The translations under genes and the position numbers were made by a program. Below the pieces are notes generated by a model. That model was not told the DNA's origin, ran no database searches, and saw only the letters and a program-made list of their open reading frames with translations. 64,000 nucleotides of DNA from Apus apus. Taxonomy: Eukaryota; Chordata; Aves; Apodiformes; Apodidae. The stretch is taken from NCBI RefSeq assembly GCF_020740795.1, contig NC_067285.1, positions 39,592,511 to 39,656,510 of the forward strand, read 5' to 3'. Of this stretch, positions 37,801 to 49,800 are shown piece after piece (the first letter of the stretch is position 1; each line of letters starts with the position of its first letter).

Positions 37801-40800
37801 AAAATCAGTGGTGGAGTTTGCAAAGACTATAAGCCTTATACCAGCTAGTTTATTTGGCTGCCTTTTCACAATTTATAGCAGGGACATCTGCCTTTCCTGT
37901 GCTAATGTAATTATTTGCGTAGGTGTATTGTTTCTGCAGCTTAAATCTAACAAAACATCATTCTGTTTTTCAATTCAGACACCTACAGGTCAGAAACTGA
38001 CAATGTTTCTGTAAAACATCTCTCATTGAATTTAATGTTTTATTAATGACAAAATGCTAAACAACTTATTTAGGAAGTGGGCTGTGAAGTTATGTGAGCC
38101 TTTGGGAACCTTCTAGAGGGAAGAAATCCATGCCACTGATAAAGATTGCTGTGTATTTTAAGTACTGAATAGCAATCCAGTTGTTTAGGGAAAAAAAATC
38201 ACTAGTGAAAAGTGTTGACAAACTGAGAAGTTGATAAAGTTAAGAAAAATTTACATGTGCACTTGTTCATGCCTGAGGAAGATTAAGTTACATGTAATAC
38301 AAAACTGTCTGGGGCTTGTAAGCCTCTGAAAGAGCTTGAAAGATGGAGGCAGGTGAGAATCAGACAAGGTAGGACTTAAAGACAAAATGTGAATGCCAGT
38401 TTGCATCAGTTTGAGAGCTAAACAGTTCCAGTTCTGATCACTGCATGCTTCACTGCTGTGAGGGGATAGAAAGTGTTGTGACAGTAAGGGCTGAAAACAC
38501 AGAAACTCCTCTAAAGGACAGAGCTTCTGAGAGCTGCATGCATGCCAGATTCTACAGGGCTGTTGTGGGAGGGAGCTGAATCTAATTTTCTGTATGGGAC
38601 ATCAAAAGCTTGATCCAGCAAGGAACATCTTTAACTGTAAGCCAGGATCTCATCCCACTGCATTGAACAGAATATTAATATGCTTAAAGTTGCACATGAA
38701 CGTAAGGAATGCAATAACTGCCTCCCAGACAGAATTGGGCAGCCCAGAAGCTGGTTTTCAAGTGACCCTTTCTGAAAAGGAAAGATTCCTCAGCCAAACA
38801 GAAATCCCAGTGTATGGCAGCAAGTTTACATCGTGGGTGAATTTCCTTTTGAGCACCCATGGTATATCCTGGATACATTTATTTGGGTAACTTCTGCTCT
38901 CTGAAGTATTCTGAAATGATTAACTTGCATTACAGAGAAATGCTATGGAAACTGTACAGTACCCATTCACTTAATAGCCATCAAACTGCAATTTCAGTAA
39001 AAGCCTCAGAAGCTCCTCTGCCTTCAGCCAGCCCCCAGAAGCTGTGCCAGGCAGTGTTGTGAGCACCCAGCACAAGCTGTGTCCATGCTGCTTGTTACTG
39101 AGGTAGCTGTTGGACTAACTATTCAAAGACAACACTGCAACAGCTTTTTTTCAATTCCAGGTGCTTGGTGGCTGCTGTTGCAGTGTGGCAGGGAGGTAAC
39201 AAGTGCTGTGTATAGAGGAGCTACAGAATAGGGCTTCCTCAGCAGTCTGTTGTGTTGTGGTAGAAAAAGTGGATGTGCCAGGCCTGAATTTCATGTCTCA
39301 TTTTCTTAAAGTACAGGAGAGTGACTACCTTGAAGAACAGAGCTCTTCTGCCTTTGCTTTTTGCAGCAGCCCCACATGCTTCCCAATGAGCATGAAAATG
39401 GCAAGCCCAGAGCTGTGCATGTGATGGGACCCTCTCCACTGTGATTAGCCTTGATGTGTTCCAGGTGTAAGCAGTTCCACAGAGCACAGTTCGGGCTCAA
39501 ACCTGAAGGAACCACTCTGTAGTTCCTCCACAGTTCTCCATTTCTGAAGCTATAAACCAACAGGATACAGGCCAACAGGTTTTGATTCTCTTTTGCACTT
39601 TCTTTCGGGGGGGAAATGTTTCATTCTGGACAGCTAGTGTTCAGGGAGGTGGCTAGAGGGAAAGCCTTTGCAAGGCTGGGAAAAGAGAGCCCTATATTTG
39701 GTGAGGATCTCTGGAAATGAAATGGATTACATCAACTTTCTGAATCTGTGCTTGCATGCTGTTAAACTGAGGCAATTTATAGTCTTATTTGAATTTATTT
39801 TATGTCAGCAGTGTTTAACTACCCTATCCAAGGATGGCCTTATATAGTAATTATTTCTGCTTTTCTTGTGGGCAGTGGGTTTCTAAATAATTAATTTGCA
39901 ATGCCAGTTGATCCTCTTTGATTATCCTGAACTGGTAAAAGGGAGCATAGTGCAGATTTTTCTTTTTAGTTCCTTTCTATCTCAATAACTTTGCAGCACA
40001 GGTTTCCACAGCAAAAAGCTAAGTTAATTTTAAATTTTTAGACGGGGGTGTGGGGGAGAAGAGAGGTGAAATTATATGCATGCTTTGGTTTAATGTGCTT
40101 CTGTAAGGCACAGCTGAGCTCTGTTAAAAGCTGTTACTGTTGAGACTGGTCATATCCCTCCTGGTGGGCTGCAGAAGTGACAAGGATACTAGGCTGGAGC
40201 TATGGATGAGAGCTCCCAGGCACTGTGCATGAGCCCAGTGCTCACCCCTTTAAGCCACACAGTACAGCCCCAACGTCTTGAAAAGGGGCACTTAGGCCAT
40301 CAACATGCACTTCAGAAAATCCCTCATTAGCTGTTGCTGAAAGAACATTCCATAGGGGTACCATATATTCCAAAGGGTGAAACAGGAACAGCCCTGATCT
40401 GGAGATATTAAACAATGAGCAGGGATCATAAGGGAAAATGGGTAAGATTCCTTCACATGATTTCTCCTCAAGAAGAAAGGAGCTTTTTATTGGAGTGCCC
40501 TGTGCAAGCTTGGAAGAAACAGTTTGCATGGAAAGAGGAAAAAATATTGGCTAGAAAAGAGTGTGAGTTAGAGCCAGGAAAGAGTAAACAAAGGCCACAA
40601 GTTTCTGTGTGTCCTTTTAAGATGTGAAAGTACTTTTCCCTTCTCCCACAAGTGAAAGAAGAGGCCATTGCTGCCTTGGCAAGATTTTCAGGTGTTCAGT
40701 TGATTGCTAACTGCATTACTATAGCCTTGTGAGCCAGACCATCCAAACTGGTTGTGCTTTGTACAGTTAATGGGGTTTGACCCTTTGCAAGAACACTCAG

Positions 40801-43800
40801 ATTTTTCCTTAATTCATGGGAAATTTGGTTCTGCATGTTGTTTCACTGTTGCTTAGGGGGAGTGATGAGAAGAACCCAGAAAGTAAAAGATTGAGCCAAG
40901 ACCTATGTATATGCTTTTAGGTTGATTCTACCTGATTCCAGCAGAGCCTTTACAAAGTTTTTTATTTCTGCTTCTTAAGGTTTCTTGATGATTGTTGTTG
41001 AAGGGAAGGATTTTCAGGGACAAGACATTTTTTAAAGCATAGACTATTGGGCAGCTTTTTGAAGGATGGAAAAGAACTAGTTAAACTTAGAAAACATTAT
41101 GTATGTAATGAATGTTTTGTTGGGTGCAAATTACAGTCTTAGGCCACCAGCCTTGCAAAGAGACTGCAGATCTCTGAACAGTGCAGCCTTCTCAAGCCAA
41201 ATGAAGAACAGGAATTATTAAAAGATTAGTGTCAAAGCAATTGTTTGTTTCTAAGAACAGTATTAACCCCCAATATTTTCCTGCTTTATGTATAAACATG
41301 AATTCAATGCTGCCATACAGGAAGTCAGTGTATCCTGAGCCTTATATTGAAATTCACTTTTGTTCATGAACTGGGATTATTGAATCTACATCACATTTTG
41401 TCTCAGTTGTGGTTGTCCCCCCACTAGTTTATTCTGAAATCCAAAGTGAGTTAAGCATGTCCAAATAGTTCTTCTCCTGTTTTATATTGCATCTAGAAAG
41501 AGTTAGAAAAATCACTATCAGATACAGTGCAATTACAGAAATACTACTTTCCAGGAAAAGACAGGTTGTGTCTGTCAGGCTTCCCCTCTCCCCAGTTCAT
41601 AATGTGGCCCTACCTCATCAGACAGTGGGCATGTAGGGACAAGAGTTGGAAAGTTTCTCCCTGTGCTACTCAAAAAAAAAAAATCTTCAGTGGGCTTTGA
41701 TACTGCTAACTGCTAGATCTGTACTTTGTATTAAAGCAAGTCTAGTCCCTGACTTAAATTGGACTATACATGTGACTATACATCTTCAGAGGAAAATACT
41801 CGACAGGTTTTTATAGTAAAGGAATAAAATGCTGCATTCTTTCTGTATTTTATTTTGCACAGAATATTCCCTCCCCCCTCCTTCTGCAAATCAACTAAGT
41901 AACACTTCCTTTCTCTGCACTGAAGTAGAAATCAAAAAGCTAAGTCCTTTTTTGGAAGTGAGATGAAATCTGCAGCTAATATAAACTAGTCAACTTGCAC
42001 CAAACTCCAGGCTACGTTTTTTCCAAGGATCTCTAGTGCTGTGTTGCATCCAAATGTCTGTGCCTGCTAGGTCTCTAATTTTTTGAGTGCTCCTTAATGT
42101 TTATAAATGTGGGTTTGAAGCACTGAAAAGGTAATTTGAGCACAACAGTTTGCAGGGAGTCGGGTGATGCTGAAAATGTTCAGTGCAACTGGTTATTCTT
42201 TTTCTTGGAGCTTGACATCCTTTTTGATTATGTACAGTGACAAATATTGTTTCTGCTGGGTCTGGATAAGTAACAAAACCCACCAGCAACTAGAGTAAAA
42301 AAAAAAAAGTATTTAAAGGAAGGAAAAAGGAGCTAAGAATAAGAGAGCATTACATTTACTGCTCAGGAGGAGGCACATTTTTGGCAAATAGGGGTAGAGA
42401 GGGGACAAACACAGAACTTTGTACTATGCAGGTGATTAAACAAGGACCTAACTTGATTCCACAGACTATTACATATGAATGCCTACTAGAAATGTATCAC
42501 TTAGTACAGGGGAAGGCTTATGATGACATTGCAAAAATCTTCTGAGACTAAAATTAAAAACCATTGGGGAAAATCACACATTAGTGTATGAAGGAAGAAG
42601 GAAGTTAGGCTGTGGCTTGTGTTTAATTCTACATACAAGCTTCAAGAGGCTCATTTCCCTGGAGTTAGCAGAAATCCTGTTACCTGCTTAGAAGAGGGGG
42701 ATTAACACTTTCGAAATAGATATCACAGCTCCTTCCTGGACAACAGTAACCAGTAAGAGATGGGCCCTGCTGTGGGACTGAGATCCAGGCGGTGGGAGGA
42801 GAGCATGGTCTCACCACTAGATTCCAGCAACACCTGTAGTCACACAAGCTTGACCTGTTTCTTCTGAGATGCACCATTTTCAAATGGAAAATAAAATGGT
42901 CTGTAGTGATCTACACCTGGGTGCTATTTATGCCTCTGCTTTAGTGACTATACATAACTTGATCACTCTGTGTACTTGTAAATGGTAAAATGTGACTTGG
43001 CTGAAAATGAGGATAGTGTCTGAGACCTTTATAAGTACCAGCTGGTCAAAGGGGTCTAGTTCCTCCTTTCTCTTACAGCCCATTACTTTTATTTGCAAGT
43101 CACCTGTAGGAGAATTGGTGTGTCCCAGCCTTCTGAAAGAATATTCCCTGACTGGTTAGAGAATCAGAGCAGTACAGCAGTGAAAAAAAATCCATCTGAC
43201 AGAAGGCAGCACAGTCAAAAACACCTTGCTCTACTTTACAGAGGGCAGTATGCCAGCACTTGGAATAACGTGCAGTTGGCTTCATCCACAGATTGTTGGA
43301 AGACTGCTTTTGACTGGGTTAGATTTCTGGATCAGGCTTCTTGTCACTAATTTCTGGCTTAAACGTTAGGATTTAGGTTCATGGAAAATTATGTTAGGAA
43401 TCTGGACAGAAATTTAAAGACCAGAATCAGACATTATTTTTTGAAGACTGTCCTGCATGTAACCAATCCAGGTCTCATGAACTTTCAGGAGACTTGACTG
43501 CAGGTGTGCAGAAGTTTTACATGCTCAAGGCAACATCCTACTAAGCCAGACTTGTGCAAATCAAACCTGTAGCTGTGCATGTGTATCTTCTAGGCACAAG
43601 CATTTGTTTTAAAGAGTGTTTCTCACTGAAATAGGACTCTGAAACCTATTGATGACCAGTTTCCTCTTTTGCAATAGGTTTTGAAGCAATCATGCACTGA
43701 GATTTTATATTTGGAGCCATCAAGTGTCTGTGTGGGAGGTAAGTTTTTATAAATTTAAAAATAATATTCAATTATTGTATGAACTATGATTTCCTGATTT

Positions 43801-46800
43801 TACTCAGAGGAAAACCCCACAGATTTCTAGAATAAAACATCTCTATCTCAAAAAATCTCCAGAGAATTGAAGAAAGATCTGATCCTTCTCTGTTGAGTAA
43901 TTTTTTTCTCCTTCTGAGGAGCTCTTCCAGGGCCTCCTTTAATAATTTAGGTAATGCATGTAAAAGTTGGAGATGCATTTAGCTGCCCCTCTCCCATTAG
44001 TCATGCTCTGCACTTGCCCTGGTAGTCAAAGCAATGATATTTAGTCTGTGACACTCACCTACTGTGTTACCTATGGTCACTCAGTTACCTGCTGGGAATG
44101 CTGATAGTGTACTGTCCCAGTTTAGTGGTCAGGGCAAACCACAAACTGGAGCACAGAATTGCCCTCTATTACCCCTCCCATCCACGCTCCCAAGGGAAGG
44201 TGGTAAAAGGAATAAGGGAGAGAGACTTCAAGGTTGGGAATTGAAACTGGAACAAGTTTACTCTTAACACAGAAAAGGGAGTAACACGAAGGGTGAAAAC
44301 AGATATATCAACTTATATACGGATATACACAAAACTGATCTTGATGGTGGCAGGAATAGGTGGGTGAGAGCCCCTTGTGGCAAGGCTGCCTCAGGAGGGG
44401 GTCCACAGCTCCTCACAGCATCCAGTACAGTTGGATTCTGGAGAGCACATGGCGAGTTGAAGAGCCTCTGAGCAGCACCAGCAGCAAGGAAGAAAGGTGC
44501 AGGAAAAAAGAGGCTGAGCTTCCAGTTCTCCTGGATTTTATACAGTGTGGGAGGGAATACTGACCCCTCTCTGTTCCAGCCCTCCCAGGGTCCTAAAGAC
44601 CCTCTCTCTTGGTACTCTTTTATTTGTCACCAATCTGCCAGGTCCACTCAAACCATCACATGCATGCTCATATAAATTCATGACAGTATTTCTAGTGCCC
44701 TGCCTCAGATCTGTGAAGCAGTGAAGCATTTGACTGCATTTTTGTGTAACAAGTGGTTTGAGACCCATCAAAATAAGGCAGTTGCAAAATCTCCTTGTAT
44801 TGATATTTTTGTAAAAACATGGATCATCTCAATGAAATCAGTGGCCCTGGTAAACCAAGTTTTCACTCCTCTGCACAGTTCACAAATAGTGTGGCCCTTA
44901 TGCAACTTCCAGACAAACAGAACTAAGGAGAAATGTTTTCTTTATCTGACACCAAGGGGGCTTGATCCAGGTTTGGAGATTTTGGAGGAAATCCTCCCAG
45001 ATTTCTCATTTATCAAAGTATTCACTGAGAATACTTAATATGCAACTGAGCCCCAGATCCTTTTGGTAGTCAGAAATAACTTCCATTTTAATAGGGCTGC
45101 CTCAGTGATAAAGATTTGGGAGTAAATCTTTATTTTTCCTACAGTGAACTAAATGGAGAATGCAGTACCAGGGTTCCAGTAAAAAGGAGATCTGAGTAAA
45201 TTTGTAGCATTACTAGGTTGTGCCTCATTTTATTGCAGGTTATATTGAAATTTTCCTTTCACTTCTTGCAATGTACTAAAGATTGCTGATACTGGGTTTT
45301 TGCTTTTCTCTCCAGAGGAGTTTCAAGTTGTTCTTAGAGGAAGTGGCTTAACCCTTGGTGGGAAAACTGATGGTGTTACTTGTACCTATCAAGTGAATGG
45401 AACTACAATTTGTAAGTATTCAAGTTTGAGGTGATCTGCATTTATATTTCTTAATAAGCAATTTATTTTGCTTCTTGTTACCTCATTTAATTAAAATAAA
45501 AATAGAAAAATACTTAAGAGGAGGAAAATAAGAAAACTCTGAGGATTATTAGTAAGAGGACACAAGTTATTTCACATCTTGCTCTGTGGATTGAATTTGG
45601 TATTGATTGCCATTAGCTGTAACCTGTGACTGGTGTTTGGCAGCCCAGCTGGCTGTGTGCATTAGCATGGCCATGACTGTCTGGTTCCTGGTACTCAGTT
45701 CAGCAGATGTTTGCCAATGAAAAACACTTGACCACAGAGTGTCCTGACCAAGTGCCCCTTCTTGTAAGAAGACCCAAGCCAAGACATAGGCTCTCACCAT
45801 GATTCCAAAAGCACTGGTTTCCAAGCTGCTCTTACCTTGGTGTCTTGGTACATCTCTGCCCATGCTGTCTGCTTTTCCAGAGGTAGAGCCATGGTGCTGT
45901 TTGTGTCAGGGGCATGGCAAGCTGTGGGTGTCCCTCCGACTGGGAATCCTCTTCCTGGAGCTTCTGTTACAGCATAGAATAAGGCCAAGTCAGAGCAGCT
46001 GGTACTATTTTGTCCCTGTGTTTTGACATGGTTCATCAGCTAATTTTCTGCAAAATACTAGTTCTTCTCTTTCTTAGTGTCTTAACTTGCAGCAGGGCAG
46101 ATAAAAAATCATGCCAGAATTGGGATTAGTCTGCTTGTGCTACACAATTCCCTGCACTGGCACGAGACAAATGACCTGAGAAAAAAATGCTATTAGTGAA
46201 AACCTCTGCCTTTTTTTACACCCAGAAACAAAAATGGATAGCTAGTATAAGTACATCCAACTTCTTGCTCTAAGCAGTATCCCTTAGAAGCAAGCCAGAC
46301 TGGAATATGACCAAGAATGGACCTGTAGAAAAAACCCAACTCATTTTTTCCCTACCTACTGTCTGATTTTTCTATTAGCTTGTCTTAAATTCCTACCCAA
46401 TTGAACCAGTGTTTCCAGTACATTTTCTTCCTTTCTCTGGATATCATATATGCTTGAATGGGGCTGCCAATCTCTCCTGCATGTTAAATGTCTAAAGTAA
46501 TTTGGAAGAAGAACAAAAAAAGCACAGTAGTTCTGGAAAAAGGCAACCTGTGTAAATAAATTATGCTTGTATACATTTCAGTTTCAATTAAAACTGTCAC
46601 CTTTGTTCCTAAGTTAAGCTATGGCTTCCTTATTTACACTTGTTGCATAAATTAGCTTTATAGAGGTAGAATTTTGACAGTGCAAAATTATTGCTGCAGT
46701 TGTGTATTTTCATGGTGTCCATTTCTTACTTGGAGAAGTGGGGAAACAGACTAGTTCAGTTCCAGGTGAATAAAATGAATTTCACACTAAGGTAAATAGA

Positions 46801-49800
46801 GACTTCAGTAACATGACCTGAAGATACTGGAACTAAAATTTCAAATTAAGCAGCTGGCTTGCAAGTCATCAAGACTCCTCAGTTCTGCGCCTGCTTCACT
46901 TGTCTACACCCTAGTCTGTCCATTTGGGAAATTAAAACACTAGCACGTACCTTCTTCACATGGGTGCTTGAGGCTTGCATCAGTATGGTTATGTTTGTAG
47001 TGGCATTCTGTCCATTCCAGATCTTCAGATGGAGTGCATTAAGGTACTGGTGGAGATAAGGACCTACAGAATATGGGAGTTAAGGAGGGATTTAGCCATT
47101 TCCATAATCATCACAAATTTAAACCTCCTCTGTCCTGCTGGTGACTGCATCTAGAAGTCCAGGCATTATTTAGCAGCAATGCCAGCAGCACACACCAATA
47201 GGCTTATGGCACTTAGAATGATAGAACTGTTCAGGTTGGAAAAGCCCCTCGGGATCACTGAGTCCAGCCATCATCCCTGCTCTGCCAAGTTCTCCCCTAA
47301 ACCAGATCCACCAACACCACATCCAAACGACCCTGCGACACATCCAGGGATGGTGACTCCACCACCTCCCTGGGCAGCCTATTCCAGTGTCTAACCACTC
47401 TTGCTGTGAAAAGATTTTTCCTACTGTCCAGTCTAAACCTGCCCTGTTGCAGCTTGAAGCCATTCCCTCTTGTTCTGTGGCTAATGACCTGTGAGAAGAG
47501 ACCAGCACCAACCTCTCTACAATGACCTTTCAGGCAGTTGTGGAGACTGATGAGGTCTCCCCTCAGCCTCCTCTTCCTCAGACTACACATTCCCAGCTCC
47601 TTCAAGGGTTCTTCATCAGATTGATTCTCCAGGCCCTTCACCAGCTTCATTGCCCTCCTCTGTCCTCACTCCAGCACCTCGAGACCTCTCTTGAATTGAG
47701 GTGCCCAAAACTGGACACAACACTCAGGTGTGGCCTCACCAGTGCTGAGCACAGGGGGACAATCACCTCTCTGCTGCTGCTGGTCACACTATTCTTGATA
47801 CAGGCCAGGATGCCACTGACTTTCTTGGCCACCTGGGCACACTGCTGGCTCATATTCAGCCACTTGTCAATGAGAACCCCCAGGTCCTTTCCTGCCAGAC
47901 ACTTTCCAGCCACACTTCCCCAAGCCTGGAACATTGCCTGGGGTTGCTGTGGCCCAAGTGCAGGGCCCAGCACTTGGCCTGGCTGAAGCCCAGACCATTG
48001 ACATTAGTCCAATGATCCAATCTATCCAGGTCTCTCTGTAGAGCCTCCCTATCCTGATGCAGATCAACACTCCTACCCAGCTTGGTGTCATCTGCAAACT
48101 TACTGATATTACACTCTATGTCCTTCTCAAGATCATCAATAAAGATGTTTAACAGAAACATCCCAACACTGAGCTCTGAGGAACACCACTTGTGACTGGT
48201 CCCAGCTGGATTTGTCTCCATTGACCACCACTCTTTGGGCCTGACTGTCCAGCCAGTGCTTGATCCAACAGATCGTTTGCTCATCCAGGCCACGAGCAGC
48301 CAGTTTTTTATGAGTTCTACAGGGAACAGTGTCAAATGCTTTTTGGAGGTCCAGATAGACAATATCCACAGCCTTTCCCTTGTCCAATAGTTGGTTCATC
48401 AGGTTATAAAAGGAGATCAGTTTGTCAGGCAGGACCTGCCTTTCATAAACCCATGCTGACAGGGCCTGATCCCCTGGTTGTCCTCTATATGTCTTCTAAT
48501 GACACTCAAGATGATCTGCTCCATGACCTTCCCTGGTACCGAGGTCAGACTGACAGGTCTGTAGTATCCCAGATCCTCCTTTCTGCCTTTCTTACAGATG
48601 GGTGTTAATTTGCCACCCTCCAGTCCCTTGGGACCTCCTCACTTAGCCAGGACTTCAGGTAAATGATGGAAAGTGGCTTGGGGATCATGTCTGCCAACTC
48701 TTTCAGCACACCTGGATGTAACCCATCCGGTCGTGTCCCACCCATGTGCGTGTCTAAGTGGTGTCATAGGTCTCTGACCACTTCCTCTTTCATTGTGATG
48801 ACCTCATTCTGCATCCCCTGTGATGGTGACAGGGGACAGCCTGCTCCTGTGCCTTTAAAACTTCTTTCTTGAAGTATGTCCAGCCTTCCTGGACACCTTT
48901 ATCCTTCAAGGCAGCCTCCCAAGGGACTTTGTCAATCAGTCTTCTGAACAGGTCAAAGTTTGCCCTCCAGAAGTCTAAGGTGGCAGTTCTACTGACCCCT
49001 TTCCTTGTTTCTCCAAGGATCTAAACCAATCATCTCATGATCACTGTGCCCTAGACAGCCTCCAATCTTTACTTCCCCCACAAGATCTTCCCTGTTCACC
49101 AGAAGCAGGTCCAGGAGGGGCACCCTCCCTCGTCAGCTCACTTACCAGCTGGGTGAGGAAGTTATCTTCCACACATTCCAGGAATCTCTTGGAATGTTCC
49201 CTCTCTGCTGGGTTGTATTCCCCCTCTCAACCTCACCATGACTATTCTTGATTTCCAAGCTCTCATAGCATTCTCTAACACACAGGGCCACTCCATCCCC
49301 TCTCCTTGCCTTTCTATCCCTCCTGAAGAGCTTGTAGCACTCCAGTTGTGTGATGCATCCCACCATGTTCCTGTGAAAGCCACTATGTCACAGTTTCCCT
49401 GCTGTATCGTGGCTTCAAGCTCCCCCTGTTTGTTGCTCATCCTGTGTGCACTGGTACAGATGCACTTCAGATGAGCTAATGATTCCAATACCTTTTTTCC
49501 ACTGTGGGCTCCATTTCCTACCAGACCTTTCTCAAGTGCTTCCATGATTTCTAAACATCTGTCCTTTCTCTCAGATGAAACAACAGAGTAAGAATCCTCC
49601 CTAGTCCACCATCCTTCAAGCCCTGGCATGTTTCTCTCAGGCTTGTCCCTAACAGGCCCAGTTATCTCCCCTTCCCCCTTCATATCTAGTTTAAAGCCCT
49701 GTCAATGAGCTCTGCTAACTCCTGCTCCAAAAGCCTTTTCCCCCTCTGGGACAGGTGCATCCCACCTGCCACCAGCAGGCCAAGTGTCTCATATAGGAGC

